Under the pieces are notes generated by a model that worked only from the letters and a program-made list of their open reading frames with translations, ran no database searches and was not told the DNA's origin. Both the position numbers and the translations under genes were made by a program. Of a stretch of 64,000 nucleotides of DNA, positions 1 through 15,568 are shown piece by piece. The stretch comes from Axinella damicornis (taxonomy: Eukaryota > Porifera > Demospongiae > Axinellida > Axinellidae), in the NCBI GenBank assembly GCA_963931865.1, contig OZ007510.1, positions 3,190,747 through 3,254,746 of the forward strand. Reading direction: 5' to 3'. The stretch's first letter is position 1; each line of letters opens with the position of its first letter.

Positions 1-1877
1 AATTATAGACACCACCCTCTAATACATGCCGCCCTTGAATAAATGTCCCACAATTGGAAGTGAAATAAACACCACCCTCCAAAAAGCGCCTCGATCAGCC
101 ACTACAACGCACATAAAGAAATAAACAAACACCGGCATTTATTGGAATACATTTGGTTTTTCAGTGTTTAGCAGTTCTAGGCGATATCACTACACAAGCG
201 GTACACTGCCCGACCCTGTGCACAACTTACATGAGCTGTTAACACTCGTATCCAGTCATGTAATTCTGACTGTGTGAATACGGATAACAAAGTGAACATT
301 CTGCAGGTACACATGCAGCCTCATTCCCAGGCCGCATCCTGGGAACGAGGCTAGTACACATGCAGCCATGGTGTTCGACTTACTTCTGAAGTTGCCATCA
401 AGTACCAAGTATCACTAGATTTTGTGACTAGTTGGAAACAGTGCTGCTTGTCCGGGAATGCTGAACAAGAAGTGGCGGACGTTATCTCTGTACGCACAAG
501 TTGGCTTCTAGGACCGGGTGCCTATCAATGAAGAGGAAAGGAACATAGCTAGCTGTGAGTGCAGAATATTTCAATGACAGGGTCGCCTATAACCTACTAG
601 AAAGAAAGAACAAGGGGATATTCCATTATCCATCCTCAGTCCACCCCATCCCTAAATCCTTGCATGCAGAAGTGAGGTATATGACAGGCCATCACTAGTT
701 TCTTTTTGCTTAATGTTGATTACCACGGACATCCCTAAACAGAGAGCATGGTAGGTTTCTAACTCAGGCTGCCATAAAGGAAAACTACACAATAAACATA
801 ATAACCTTTATTCACTTAGCCTACGGTCATCTCTCATGGCCAGGCCCCCATTATGGCACATACCTGTACTAGCCACTCCTTACACCTTGCATACATACAG
901 TAAAACTAAGGTAGCACAGGGCACCTAAAAGTTTGGTATCATTTTTGCTTAGAGAAATGTCACTCGAAAATGATAGGATCATGTGTCTAACTCACATGCT
1001 GTGCCTCATAGTAGAGAAGATAGCTCCGAGTCAATTTGAAATAGCGATACTGCCAACCTTTCATAAAATTGCGGTATTTATAGAGATGGCCTTCTTTCTG
1101 GAAGAGAGAAAACATTGTCAATTTCACCGGCTTCTGTTGGAGCACTTACATGCTAGGGCATACCCCACAGGCAATTGTAACAGGCCCTCCCTGCTTTTCT
1201 ATACTGCAAGTGACAAGAGCTGGGTGGGGGCCTAAGGTATGATAAAAGATGGCAGTACATGGGTTCACTGAAACTTCTGTGTTCTTGCACCTTCGGAATA
1301 CATGCCGGGAAAGCTGTCGTCGCTACTTAGGCGTGCAGCTATATAGTCCTGCTGTATCCCCTGCAAGCAGAGACAAAAATTAACTCCCTGCGATGCATAA
1401 CCGCTCTTATCTGTATAACACAGTATTGGATGGAAGTATTCGTGCATGTGGCAACAGTATGTACCATTCTCTCCGCCCCCACACAAGAGCCTGGGGACGA
1501 GGCTAGTCTGTCTGTGTCCATCTGACCACTACTCAAACGGGTGTATCTGACATACAAAATCTGAGCAGTTGGTGATACTGCCCAGGGCCTAGGGCTCCCC
1601 AAAATGCCCCCCCAATTGGCCATGACAAGTGGTCACAGGACTTGGAGACTCCGGGTCCTAAGACCAGCTGCCAGGGGGCATCCTGTTCTTGTCTTGTTAG
1701 TATGTACGTAAGTCACACTACTCACCGTCGGTAATGCCATCCTAGACTTCAAGAGGTCGACCCACCAAGCCCAGCTCAGCGCTGCAATAATTATGTCCGG
1801 CTCCACCCACTTTACTATTAACGTGAGCAGCACGTGGCGGGAGTACCTCTACTAGTACTAAGTTCTAGCTTGAGAGA
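1..1877. other. Left flank with no recognisable gene
   Basis: I see no homology-supported exon on either strand. The longest open frames (933-1235 on plus, 1339-1623 on minus) match no family I know and lack splice or codon support. The only clear structure is a small hairpin transposon at 316-353 with a 9-bp duplication on each side. The last few hundred bases before 1878 probably hold the MTR promoter and 5' UTR, but I cannot point to a core promoter motif. Confidence 0.6.
316..353. mobile_element. Hairpin element, TAGCCTCG family, with 9-bp target duplication
   Basis: A 38-bp near-palindrome whose arms read CCTCATTCCCAGG and CCTGGGAACGAGG. The 9-mer GTACACATG occurs directly before (307-315) and directly after (354-362) the element, as expected for a transposition target-site duplication. 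Confidence 0.75.
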
Positions 1878-4800
1878 ATGCCGTCTCCTCCGAGCTCTCA
1901 GTTTAGGCCTACGTACCCCAACACTCCGGGTGAGTATTATAATTTGCACATGTACAAGGAGACTATATCCTTATTTGTTCTCGGAGAGGGATACCGGTGT
2001 ATTACAGATGGTTAACAATGGAAAATTGAGGAACCAAGAATTCAGACCTCGTGCATGGCTTCAGGCAGTAAATCACTAACCATGCAATTGTATTACAGCA
2101 AACAGAATTTTAATGGAGTGGTAACTAGCTATTAGCTCTTTTTTGGAGGGCTTGTTTTGTCCGACTTTTATCATCGGGGTAGTGACTGTCGCGCACAATG
2201 GTATTGACTGATCACTGATTGTACTTGTTCCAAATTGTTGCTCTACATCTAATAGTTTCACAGACATACAAGTAGAGAAGTCATTTGACAAGTTAAAAAC
2301 CCATCCTAGATTGAGCTGTGAGTACTTAATGCAATCATAGAACAGAAAGGTGAGGGGGTCCTCAGAAAATGGAGACCTGGGGTCCCCATTTCACGGGGTC
2401 CCCGAAATTTATGACACCGGCCAGTTCTAGCAGTAGGTGATTTAGCTACTGATTGTGTATCATTTCATGATTTCTCTGTGCAGGTGTTGGTCGTGAGATT
2501 GCTGCGGAGCTGGAGCGGAGGATCATGGTGATTGATGGAGCTATGGGAACCATGATCCAGAGTCATAAACTCAAAGAAGAAGACTTCAGGGGTGAGTGCT
2601 GCAACAAGGGATGTCACTTAAGCCAGGAGTCCATATCGCTTAACGTACGTCTCTTCCATGTTGTAGGTGAGGAATTCAAGGACCATCCTAAGAGTCTGAG
2701 GGGTAACAATGACCTCCTCAACCTCACACAACCACACATCATCTACCAGATACACAAGGTACAAAGTTCAGCATTATGTTTTTCAGTGAAGAGTGCATAC
2801 TGTGGACTCCCACAGTTGGCCCAAAGACTTGCCAGCTAGTGTTCAATGCTGCCTATGCTCCTGATAGTAGTGGCATAGCTCCACAGCTCATTTGATAACT
2901 GTTACATCTGCCATGTCAGCAGGGAACAAAGCTTTTCTTTGCCGTTTCCAGCATTTCCGGTAGGAGCTAGTCTCTACCCGAGTCCATGAGTCTGCGACCA
3001 AGCCAACATAATATAATTAATTCACACTCCAACTTTGTGTGCTTTCGGCTTACTTGACTCTAAATGTTACGGACATTTATATATATACGTCCACTTAATC
3101 CATTGTTGTTAGCATGCATGCAGCCACTATGATATTTTCTTTACATGCACGTAGGACTATTTGGAGGCTGGTGCTGACTTTGTGGAAACTAACACCTTCA
3201 ATGGAACTGCTGTATCACAGTCTGATTATGGCACTGAACATTTGGTATGTATATCACTGTAAAAACAGAAGGTTTGTTTTAACCCAAATCTATAGTTACC
3301 TCAGTAGCGGTGTCAGTTAATATAATTGGCTGTAGAAAAAAATCGCTCAAAGTTCTCCTTCTGGAAACCAAGCGCATTGTGGTATCACAAAACTTCCTGT
3401 GCATGTGCACATGTTTATAAGCTGATCAGTGAGCAGTTGACTTTATGTTCTCTCATATTAGGCTTATCGGATCAATAAAGTGGCTGCACAAATTGCAAAA
3501 AAAGCTTGTCAAGAGGTCCAACGGGCTACAGGTACAGATTTTGATGCAAGCATTCCTTTTGCATTAATGTCGTACTGTTTATGAAGGGAATTTCCCTTCA
3601 GACAATTTGCATTCTCCATGGCAACTAAGGCCATGTACCAGTACATGTAGTTTGTAGCAGTAATGTCCATAAAAGGCAAATGTGCATACTACAGATTAGC
3701 TGTCTCAGTGGACCTGAACCATCTACTTCCTTACACAATCGCCCAACCCATAACTTGGTTTGTAATTGTGGTCATATGATGAACTCTTCTCAGGTCGATC
3801 TCGGTATGCGATCGGAGCATTGGGCCCAACAAACCGCACCCTCTCTCTTTCTCCCTCTGTGGAGAGACCTGACTACAGGAATATCTGTGAGTGTAGCGCC
3901 TTCAAATTACATATAATAGTACATGTATATAACAGAGTTTCACACTAATGTATACGAATGCAGTACACAATAAAATATAAATCATAAAATATGAATCACT
4001 TGCTCAATTAACATTAAAGTTCGCTGCCCCACCCCTCTCACTCATGCCAGTAGTGAGAGGTCTGCACCTGTAGCTTGACATGACCAAAGGGTGGGGAGTA
4101 TATGTGGGCAGTTATTCCAGAGGGTGAAAATACTGTTTTCACCTTCTACCACTGGCTAGCTGACATAGACATGACCCTTGGAGTCACAACTCACTGCTAT
4201 ACTACCTCATTGTGCAATATCATTATATTCTCTGTATAATTCCCTTGCAGTGTTTGATGACCTTGTGGCAGCATACAATGAACAAGCAAGGGGGCTGCTG
4301 GACGGAGGTGTCGACATACTGATGGTGGAGACTATCTTCGACACTGCCAATGCCAGGGTTAGAACTATTTGTTAACATTGTTAGCTCTGTTTATCGTGCA
4401 GTTGACATGCTGCACTACTACTATAGCTACTGAGGAGGGTGTTTTGAGGGTGGTGAGAGCTGATAGCTCATTCAGTTTTTGCTACTTTTAGAAGATTATT
4501 GAAAAAGAAATAGAAAATCGATACGGTTTTCTGACTCTTGTGTTACACTAGCTGCCATTGTTGTCTCTTCCAGGCTGCTCTCTTTGCAATTGACCAGCTG
4601 TTTGAATCTGACTATGAGCCAGTTCCTGTCTTTGTAAGTTGTGATATGAGGCAAAGTGATACATAGATGTGCAAATGCGGGAACAGTGACAATTGTGACG
4701 TTAGTGGCTACTGCATCAATGCTACTGCACCAGCATTGCCTACTGTGACTTTAGTGACGTGACCACTGCACTACTGAAAGTACCATCACAATCCCTGTCA

Positions 4801-7800
4801 TTTGTACTAATTCTTGCAGGTTTCAGGAACTATTGTAGACAAGAGTGGTCGCACCCTGTCGGGACAGACAACTGAAGCATTCGTGATTAGTGTCACACAT
4901 TCAAGACCCATGTGGTGAGATCATAGAATGATCTTCTGAATGCCGGTCTGGGAGGATCACTTGTAGCTGTCCCCCAGGACTAGATGTCCCCCCGTACAGG
5001 TGATCCTAGAACCTGATGTCCTAGGACCAGCTGTCCGGGGGGACATCTGCTCCCAGAGCCACACGTCTGTTTAAAGGGGACATCATGTCCTGTGACACCT
5101 GTTGAAGCATAATTATGTCGTCTAGTGCATAGTGTCTCCTTCCCTGGCCTACCCCTTCATCCTCTGTGATATTTCTCTGACCCCTCTACAGCCTTGGTCT
5201 GAACTGCGCTCTTGGTGCCACTGAAATGAGACCCTTTATTGAGTCAGTGGGGAGAAACTCGGAGGCCTTCGTTATCTGCTACCCAAATGCAGGTGAAGAG
5301 TTGCCCTAGTTTATTCACATTCCTGTACCACTAGTTACACTCCTGGTAGGGGAAAAATTGTGCCGCGTAAATAAATAAATCCAACATGATATAAATAATA
5401 ATAATGTTTGGGATTGGCCTAAAGAGATTCTGACTACACCGCCGTGATCACTATCATGCACTGACCTGAATGTAAAAAGTTGGTGCTGAAACTCACCTCG
5501 ATGGTGGAGATATGAGCGCTTTTGTCTCGCCGTTGGTCGCCATTGCTCAAGCGCTCTCTCGACTTCCGGTGGCAGTACCGTTCTTAGGAAAGGCACACAA
5601 AGATTCTGACCACACAGCCGTGGTCGCTGTCGTTCACTGACGCTTACATGCCAAAACTCACCGTGCTGGCTAAGTTGTGAGTGCTGTAATAATGTCTTGT
5701 CTTCTTTTCGGTCACCATTGCTCGCGATCGACTGAGCGTGGTTGCCACATGGCATGTGTGTTAATTGGAACGAATTGCGATACTTAGCTTGCACGCTACG
5801 GTACGGCGAGTCGCAACCGAGTGTTCGCCTCCCCATTAATATACACTCGTCTGCAGATGGGGTTTCAACGTGGCTACCAGGAGTGCAGTTGCCCCTCGAA
5901 TTGAACAAGCTTTATTTCTCTCCAGCCTGTCACCTTATCCCTGCCATGTGTATGTAGAGATTCTTGGCAATTTGAAATTCGGTAGACTCTGTATGTCGAG
6001 ATAGAGAAGACACACATTATATGCTAATGCAAAAAGATCTCTCCAAATCTGTTACATTGATGGAGTAGCTATATCTGACAACAGTGCTTATATTGGTTCA
6101 GGCCTACCAAATGCCTTGGGTGACTATGATGAGACTCCAGAGATTATGTCGGCACACTTGAAGGTGAGTTAGAATATCAGCACTACAGCCAGTGCTTCTA
6201 CCCAACTTTTCCCTACTTCTCCCTTTGCCTGTAGTCTTTTTCCCGGGATGGTCTTGTGAACATTGTTGGTGGGTGCTGTGGGAGCACACCAGAGCACATC
6301 AAGTTAGTCACTCGTGCACAGATCACATTCCACACTCCAGTGTACCGTACTAGTGGAAACCCTCCACTGACTAGTAGAATTGGGAGTCGTAATGGTCATC
6401 TATTTCTACTCACTGTGAGCTATTACATTGTCCAAAGAGACGTGAAGTCGAGTAGTGCATAGACTTACTGTTTGTTACCAGTGTTGCATTGAAGTTTTAT
6501 CACATAGGGCAATTGCGGAGGCAGTGAAGGACATAAGACCCAGGGTACCCCCTGCTGACCTTTTCAGTGATACTCTGCTACTCTCAGGTTAGTATTTCTG
6601 CTCATGAATGGTCATCCACTATACACCTGTCCATATTAGCTAGTGACTGGATTTGAGAAAAGGGACAAATCCATGCTACCAAATGTGTATTTCCAGTGAG
6701 ACATGTGCCATCTAAGCTTGACACTGTAAGACGTTTTAGTGGAAGGATTGCTGCAGAAATGACACTGAAATGCAGTCCTCAGGCCGTACCACGAGGGAGA
6801 TGCAGGGTAGAGATCACAGCACGTTGCCTGTAGTATTGTTTCTTGTCCTGCTGCAGGGCTTGAACCAATGAAAGTGAACCAATACACCAATTTCGTGAAC
6901 ATTGGGGAACGATGCAATGTCGCAGGGTCCAAGAGATTTTGCAGGCTCATTACATCAGGGAAATTTGAAGTGAGATCAAGTGCTGTACACAATAACTGAC
7001 ATTATGACCGTACATAGATTGCACAGAGATGCACATGCAGTTGCTGATCTATGAATGACCATGTGCATGTGCCTCACTTTCACCTCACGCTTTAGGAAGC
7101 ACTTTCGGTGGCAAAGCAGCAAGTGGAGCTGGGGGCCCAAGTGCTGGACATCAACATGGATGAGGGCATGCTGGATGGGAAGGCAGCCATGACACGATTC
7201 CTTAACCTCATTGCCTCAGAACCTGATGTGGCAAGGGTGTGTATGCATCTAGATTATTATTTGCTTAGATTAGATTATTTTTTGTTCACTATAGAGTATA
7301 CTATGAGAATGATTCCACAGCTTTCTCATGCCTACATATTTCAGTCAGGGAACTACAATTCTCTTATTGTGATTAGGTCTTCTATAGTACGTACGTAGAA
7401 TATCTGCTGTTACATTCAACACAGGTCCCACTCTGTTTGGACTCCTCCAAGTTTGAAGTGATTGTGGCTGGGTTGAAGTGTACCCAGGGCAAGTGCATTG
7501 TGAACTCTATCAGTATGAAGGAGGGGGAAGAGGACTTCCTGCAGATGGCCAGGACGGTGAAGAGATTTGGAGCTGCTGTGGTGGTCATGGCCTTTGATGA
7601 AGTCGGGCAAGTGAGTCGAGTGGCCGTCATTGACACATCAGTGAGCCTCAGGAATACAGAGGGTAACTCAGTGTTGAATCAGGGGTAATGCTTTCTTCCC
7701 CGTTTTGAACAGTAGCTGTGTGCATGGGTCTAGTCGTCTCATCCAATGGAACTACGGGATTTAGAATTCCTCGGGCCCTTAGCATCCTCGCTGGCACACA

Positions 7801-10800
7801 GATCGCTACAGCCCAGCTCCCTGCAGCCTTCTAAAGCTCGTAGTTCCATGGACTCGTGTGTCTAACCTATATTTGGATGTGTATGCCCCCATTTAGTGCA
7901 TGTCTTCTATTACATTCATGGTTGCCTAGCACCTACAGTCATGTGCACATGAACGGTACAGTGGAACCTGTCTATAGTGGTACCTTGGGACCAGTATTTT
8001 TTGGCCACCATATAGACAGGTGGCTGCTTTAAGTGTAGGTCATTTTGTACTAGATTAGCGCAAATCAGACCACCAGTATGACCACGATAGGCAGGTGGCT
8101 GCCTTAAACAGTGACCACTATAGACTCCTTCCACTGTACTAAAATACTGAATAGTGATACAAGTTGTATCAATATCTTCTCATTGTTATTCACCACACCT
8201 TTTTACCACCGTTTGTGTGGAAATCCCTTCAGGCCACTACTGTGAAACGCAAGACAGACATATGCCAGCGTTCCTACCAGCTGCTTGTTGAACGGGTGGG
8301 CTTCAATCCCAATGACATCATCTTTGACCCCAATATCCTGACTATAGCAACCGGAATGGAGGAGCACAACACCTATGGCATTGCATACGTTGAGTCCGTC
8401 AGAAACATCAAGGTGGCCATTGATTGCAGTGTGTGATTCTTACAACATTCTGACAGCCGGCTTTTACTTTTAGTGCTTACAAACTATGATTGTACAGATG
8501 AAAGACAGATTCTGATATGTTATGTGATTGCAAGAATACCCAATTGCACGGAACATTTATGTGTATTCCTCTCCAGGAGTTGCTAATGGGTGCACGTGTC
8601 AGTGGAGGCCTCTCCAACTTCTCCTTCTCTTTCCGAGGCTTGGATGCTATCCGGGAGGCCATGCACAGTGTCTTTCTCTACCATGCAATTCAAGTTAGCA
8701 GTATGTTTACCATAGTCATAACTACTGCAAAGTCGTCCCTCATTTTGTTGGCAAGACTAACTGAATGTTCATGCAAAGGCCCGGCCCCTCACCAGTTTAA
8801 GACCCAAAGTAGTGTATACATATATAGCAAGTGGGTGTTGTGTATGACTGGGAGACTACACTTGGCCATGCATGCAGTAGCCTACTAGGAATACGTATCT
8901 GCATAATTGCCTCGCGCGCACGCCGCGGCCGCATGTGCAGCCTGGCCACGTGCTTACGAGATCTCTAACCAAGAGTGAATTTGTGAGTGAGGAGCTGAGA
9001 TAAACATGTAGGGATTCCTCATGTGCACTCAGAATACCAACCCTGTTTTGATGGGTGATCGTTAGGAATTTGATATACCCTCTGGAGCACTATCCGGAGA
9101 ATGCACATGTGTGGATGTTCGGCCATGCCCCCACGGGGCCGGCCACGCCCCCACGGTGGAAGTTGGATGTGACCTAGCTGATATACCAGTACATACATAA
9201 ATGTCACAAATGTCTGAAATTCATTACAGGCTGGAATGGACATGGGCATTGTAAATGCAGGCAATCTTCCTGTGTACAGTGACATTCCAAAGGACCTTCT
9301 CCTGCTGTGTGAGAACCTGCTCTGGAACAGAGATCCCAGTGGTACAGAGAAACTCCTGGAATATGCTCAGGTTGGGGGAGAATTGTATTGTAGCGATTCT
9401 TGCTACTGTAGTACGAAAAGTAGATAGGCTGCTATGCTGCAGACCACGTAGTGAATTGTTCCATGCGTTCTCTACATCTATACTGTAGTTACTCTTGTAC
9501 GTACTAGAATAGGTGCTGAACCCCTAGTTGACATGAGACTTTCATCTTGTGATGCCGCTTGGGTTTAAAACATTGTGGAGTGAGCCTGCAACTTTCTATG
9601 CTCTGATGTGTATGTGCATGTGCTGTTTGCATGCTTAGCAGGTTGTGTAGTGTGAGTGTGGCAAAGCTTGTCCTGTAGACCTCTTGTCACTTCAGACAGC
9701 AATTGTGCCCATGGACTTCAAAGCACCGCACATTGCTAGCAGGTGCTGCAATCCCGCTAGTATATGCAAGTGGACTTGAATTGGAGAGATGTGCCATCAA
9801 TTCCACAGCAGTTAGTGAACGGAGTCAAATGTACAATCGTACCCAACATGCTATAAGTGTTCTCTTACTTATTCTTTTGTGTGTGTAATTGTACAGTCAA
9901 TGAGCAAGGGAACAAGAAAAGCTGCAACGGTGGACGAGTGGAGAAGTGGGTCAGTGGAGGATAGGCTGGAGTATTCACTGGTCAAAGTAAGAGAGGAACA
10001 GTTGTACAAGAAAATATGTGTAGTGTGTAGTCAAACACTGCTAGCAGTTCTCAGTGCATGCATACATGTAAGCTAGTACTGTGCTACCGTGGACCTCTCA
10101 CAGCCAGGGTAAATGGCTAGTTCATTGTGACACCATATCTTTAGGGTATCGACAAATACGTTCTGGGAGACACAGAAGAGGCCAGGGCCAACTCTGGGAA
10201 GTATCCCAGAGCTCTGAATATCATAGAGGGACCTCTGATGAAGGTTAGTCATTGACTTGGTCACAGTCACCCTTATCAGGTATACATTGTGGATTGATCT
10301 GCAGTCTGCACTGAGTATACACACTCTTGAGCAGCACCTATATCTTCTCCCTTATTGAGTATGTGCTACGTACACCATGTCCTCAGGGTATGAGTGTTGT
10401 TGGTGACCTGTTTGGTTCTGGAAAGATGTTTCTACCTCAGGTGAGTATTGAATCACAGCAGTTGAATATTGCTATGGTCTGACTTCCTTTCCTTGTGCTC
10501 TTCAAGGTAATCAAGTCTGCCCGTGTGATGAAGAAAGCTGTGGCTTACCTGATACCATTTATGGAGAAGGAGAAAGAAGAGAAGGAGGCTGAACTAAGAG
10601 CACAGGGACTGGAGATCATTGAAGAGGTATACGTATGATTTTATCATTCACTCGTTTCGTGTGTTAATTTATGGAGCTACGTACATTTTGATTGATGTGC
10701 ACTTCAACACTCAGTTGGCAGTGGCACCTACCAAACTTGCGGCACCTGGAAATGGTGCACAATAGCCAGCCATCATTTGTTAGTACATGTATATCAGATG

Positions 10801-13800
10801 ACCAATCAGTTTAAAATTTGCTCTGTGACAATTTCCAAGAAAGCTAATTTCATACCTGGCTTTAACGAAAATATGGGATGTGCCAGGTTTCGGTTTTTCG
10901 CTCAGCCCTTACTATAATTCTATGTGACCTACGTTATGACTGATGTATGCTGCTCTTTATTTCAGAGCCCCTACATGGGCACTGTTGTCCTGGCAACAGT
11001 GAAGGGAGATGTCCATGACATTGGGAAAAACATTGTGGGGGTTGTCCTTGGCTGCAACAACTACAGGTTGGTAGCAGAAGCTGTGTCAGTAGCTTCATGA
11101 AGATGGAACCATATTGTTATCGTGCTTTGAGAATGTTTGTCTGCCCATCCACACTACGTAACATCACAACATTCACATTTCACGTTACGAAAATTTCATC
11201 CAACAGCGTTGAACATGCAACTAATTAGAACCAGGAATGGTCTGGGGACGATGTTAATTTTGTGGCATAGATCAGTCTAGAGCAGGGCAGGGGCGGATAC
11301 AGGATTTATGAAAGGGGGGGGGGGGGGGGGGGTAAACGCTGCCGGAGGCAGTGCATAGAGGTGCGTAGCGCCGATCAGTCCGCGCGAAGCGCGGATAAAT
11401 ATTTTCGCCTTCATTTTTCGCTTCTCAGGATGGGCTCTCGTGGCACCTTCGCGCTTTGCATTGCAAGTTCCAGGATTGCAGGTCCCAGGGCCGCCATGAG
11501 CTTCTTCCTTGCTCAAATTTCGCTCACGAACGTAAATACGTACGTACACGGAGGGGTATACTAGATCGTAGTCTCGTTCCCAAGCGTTCGGTTGCACGGT
11601 ATTGCGAGCTGCCAGGAGTTGCAACGTAGCGGCAGCAAGTTAGTAAGGAGGAAAATAAAGCGGTGAAGAAGCAAAAGGGCAGAGAGTGTGAAGTAGTGAT
11701 ATAAGGATCCTGGAAAAAGTGGTAGGGCCATTGCCCTACCTGCCCTACCGTGTGCGCCGGCCATGTAGAGACTTGACATATATGCTTCGAAAGGATCTGT
11801 CCCGTAATTGCCATGTACGCATACTCACCGTTCGGCTGATCATCTCTGCCAGAAGTGCTTGCATGCACACCAAGAGTAGTAAAACTTTTGTGTACATCCG
11901 TTCAGTTAGTTTAGTACACTATGGAGTGTATCACATAATCTCTCCTTCAGAGTTGTTGATCTGGGAGTGATGACACCCTGTGATAAAATTCTGAAAACAG
12001 CGTTTGAAGAGAAAGCAGGTTAATAATTGTTTGTTTCTGTGATCAGTGCTGTTTCAACAGAGCAGATGTACATTCCATTGGTGGTCTGTCTACAGCTCAG
12101 AATTGTGCAGCTCCACATTTACCATTTCCTTTAGACATAGTCGGCCTGTCAGGTCTGATCACGCCCTCCCTTGAAGAGATGATCCATGTGGCTAAAGAGA
12201 TGCAGAGGGTTGGCATGAATCTTCCCCTGCTCATCGGAGGAGCTACAACATCAAAGTACTAAATTTAGATACTCCGGTTTAGCTTGGGATGCCTGCTAGC
12301 TCTCTGGATTGAATTTGAGATTGTAGATTAACATTTCACGGGATGCACCAGGATCTACTTTATTGTCAGAACAAGTCATATGTCGTCGACCATACTCCTC
12401 TGCCATGCATGAGTGAGAGTCTGGCCTGATTACATAAAGATGAACACGGCTGTGAGCTTATACCACTAGTAACATCAGTTATTCTGCATTGTAGGACTCA
12501 CACTGCAGTGAAGATTGCTCCTCGCTATAGCCATCCAACCATTCATGTCCTGGATGCTTCCAAAAGTGTAGTTGTGGTAAGTGATATTCCCAAATGTAGT
12601 TACTGATATACTTCCATACTAATCTCTCTACCGCTGGTACCCATCGTTCCCACACAAGGTGTCTTCCCTGCTGGATGAGAATATGCGGGATGAGTTTGTG
12701 GAGGACATAACCGACGAATACGAGGAAATCAGGGAAGACCATTATGAATCTCTCAAGGTCAACATGTAGGAACTGGATTCCATGTTCAAGTCCATCAGAC
12801 TAACTTGAAATGGGCTTGCGTGGGTCTGTGAATCATTCCTGGGTAGCAAGTCCAAGAGCGCATGATGACATCATTGTTTTTTCATGGCAACAATGATGTC
12901 ATCATGCGCTCTTGCAAGTCATAGTGAAAGGAAGTGAGGCTTAGTTGTAGAGTTTGAAGTTTCTAACTAACTGCCTTGGTATTATTGCCTGACAAGCTGA
13001 ATTATTATTACTGTTCATTTTGCAGGAGAAAAAGTATGTCACTCTAAAACAGGCCCGTGCTAAAGCAATTACATTTGACTGGCCAAGCTACTCTCCAGGT
13101 TCGTAGATGTATGTAATCTGTGTACTATTAATAGCACAAGCAATGCATTAGGAAGTGTGTATAGCTCATGAATCTTCCATCGGATTGCTAAAATTGGTTC
13201 AGGACATAGCTGTACACTTACTGAAATATCAGAACAGGTGCTTGGCTATGTACCTACGTAGCAGTTCTGAAACTATGAACTGTAGTCATCCTAGCCTCGT
13301 TCCCAGGCCGCGTGGGGCGGCCTGGGAACGAGGCTATAGTCATCCATACACTGACTGGTCTGCTAGCACTTGCACTATTAAGTGGTGCAGCTTTATCATA
13401 AGAAACATACACACAGCATGCAATGCTAATTATACCTACTAATGACAGCCACGCATGATATCAAACTTCCCACACATATGCAGTGAAAAAGCAGATACTA
13501 TAATTATGTGACAGAGTGCTCTCTGCTTCTTGTCACAGTTCAACCAAGAAGGCTGGGAGCTTCCATATTCAGGGATTATGATTTGAATAGGCTGATCTCT
13601 TACATTGACTGGAAGCCTTTCTTTGACGTCTGGCAGCTGAGAGGCAAGTACCCAAACAGGAGCTACCCCAGAATATTTGAGGACAAAGATGTTGGTGAGT
13701 ATGCGTACCCAAATTGTTACATGCACATCAAAATTGTCAATGTTTGAGCATGTGCACTCAGGGAAGCCCACAAAGATTCTGATTACACCATTGAGATCAC

Positions 13801-15533
13801 CATCATGCACCAGTTTTGACCTTGATGTTTGGACTTTAGTGGGTGCCATTGCTCGAGCATGCACTCGCTTTCACTGCTGTTAGCATTATAGCTCTCAAGA
13901 AAGGCCATGAAGATTCTAAGTACACCGCTGTGATTGCTGTCATGCACTGATGCTTACATGTTGAAAATCACCTTGTTTGTGAAGTTGTTGGTGCTTTGTC
14001 TTCTCACCAACTGCTTCAACTTGACTTGACTATTGTTGGCAGCATGGATACGTAGTTGGGGCGAGCCTGAGCAAGCCCCACATAGACGTGTAGAACAAGA
14101 GCCGCGTCTGTATTTATGTATATATATATGCGTACGTCGTGCCGTAAATAAACGCTTCTGCAAATAACCGAAAGCTAGCTGTCAAGATCGAGTTAGTTCT
14201 GAGAGTGAACCGTGTACTCCTTGGATACAACAGGGATGGAGACCACTCACGAGTCTACCTCTTTAATGGATACAGCTACCGCACGGCCACAAAGACTGCG
14301 AAACTAAGTGCGACTTCTGACTGATCAAGCTATGATAGCTAGCTACAAGTTCACCGATCGCGACTCGCGGCTGCACGGTTGCTCACTGTGTTGAAGTCAC
14401 TGACTCGTAGACCTCTGCTCTTCAATGGCTACAGTCATGGGAGCTACTGCATAGCGAAAGAAGACAGCGAGAGTGCTTTCACTGTCTGCTCGTGCCGCAT
14501 TAGCTATACAGGATCATCATGTATACGTACCGTCCATACAGTTCTTGCGCTGCAATTCTACAGCCTGAGGTTGAGTTAGCTACATTCCAATGTGTGAAAT
14601 GAATGCTGCATATGCATGCACTCGCTCAGGCTCGCCCCACAATGTTATACATTCTGCTAGTTTATCTATGGTGTTATGTGATGCATTATTTGGACGTACA
14701 AGGAATTGCCCACATTTATACTGTAGGCAAACAACAGCTGTCTGTAGACCTGAATGTGGGACCACTCGAATCAAGCACTGTTACATCCTATTTAATTCAT
14801 CTGTGTACATACATGTAGGTTCAGAAGCAAAGCGTGTCTTTGATGATGCCCAATCCATGTTGAAGATGGTGACGAAGGATGGACTGCTGAAGGCCCATGG
14901 GATGGTAACTCTGCTCCCAGCCTACTCAGAAGGGGATGATATCCAGGTGCTCAGTGAGGACCGTTCCACCAAGCTGGGAACTCTACATGGACTCAGGCAA
15001 CAGGTCAGAGTACGGTTTATGCATGAACAGAAAATTGACTAATGTGGAATATGCCAGGTTTACCCTCTGCACTTGACATATGGAGAAGAGTATGTCTTAA
15101 TGTTAGAAACTTTGATTTTGGTATCTAAGATTCCATCAGCCTGCGGTCTTGAGTACGGTTTCCAACCTATGTTTAAAAACCGGCTTTGTTAGCATCAGAC
15201 GGATTAGTACACTAAATTTTAATTGTCTAACGATCATGATTGGTAGCTCACAGTACACACAGTCCAGTCTATAGCTACTGCAAAATGTGTAGCTCGACAT
15301 TATTATTCTCCAGGCTGAGAGGGAAGGTGGTGACCATTTCATGTGCATATCAGACTTCGTTGCCCCCAAGGAAAGCGGAGTAGAGGACTACATTGGAATG
15401 TTTGCTGTTTCTGCAGGATTTGGCGTCAAAGAAATGTGCAAGAAGTGAGTCACTTTCGGTATATTGGCCTCATTCTGAGGTGCAGTATGAAATTTGGCTG
15501 TTGATGCAAGTGTCAGCCCTTCGGATAGACTTC

Positions 15534-15568
<35 letters not shown>

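Noticed and set aside
933..1235. 100-codon ORF near the left edge
   Set aside because: No recognised homology, no splice context, not supported by composition.
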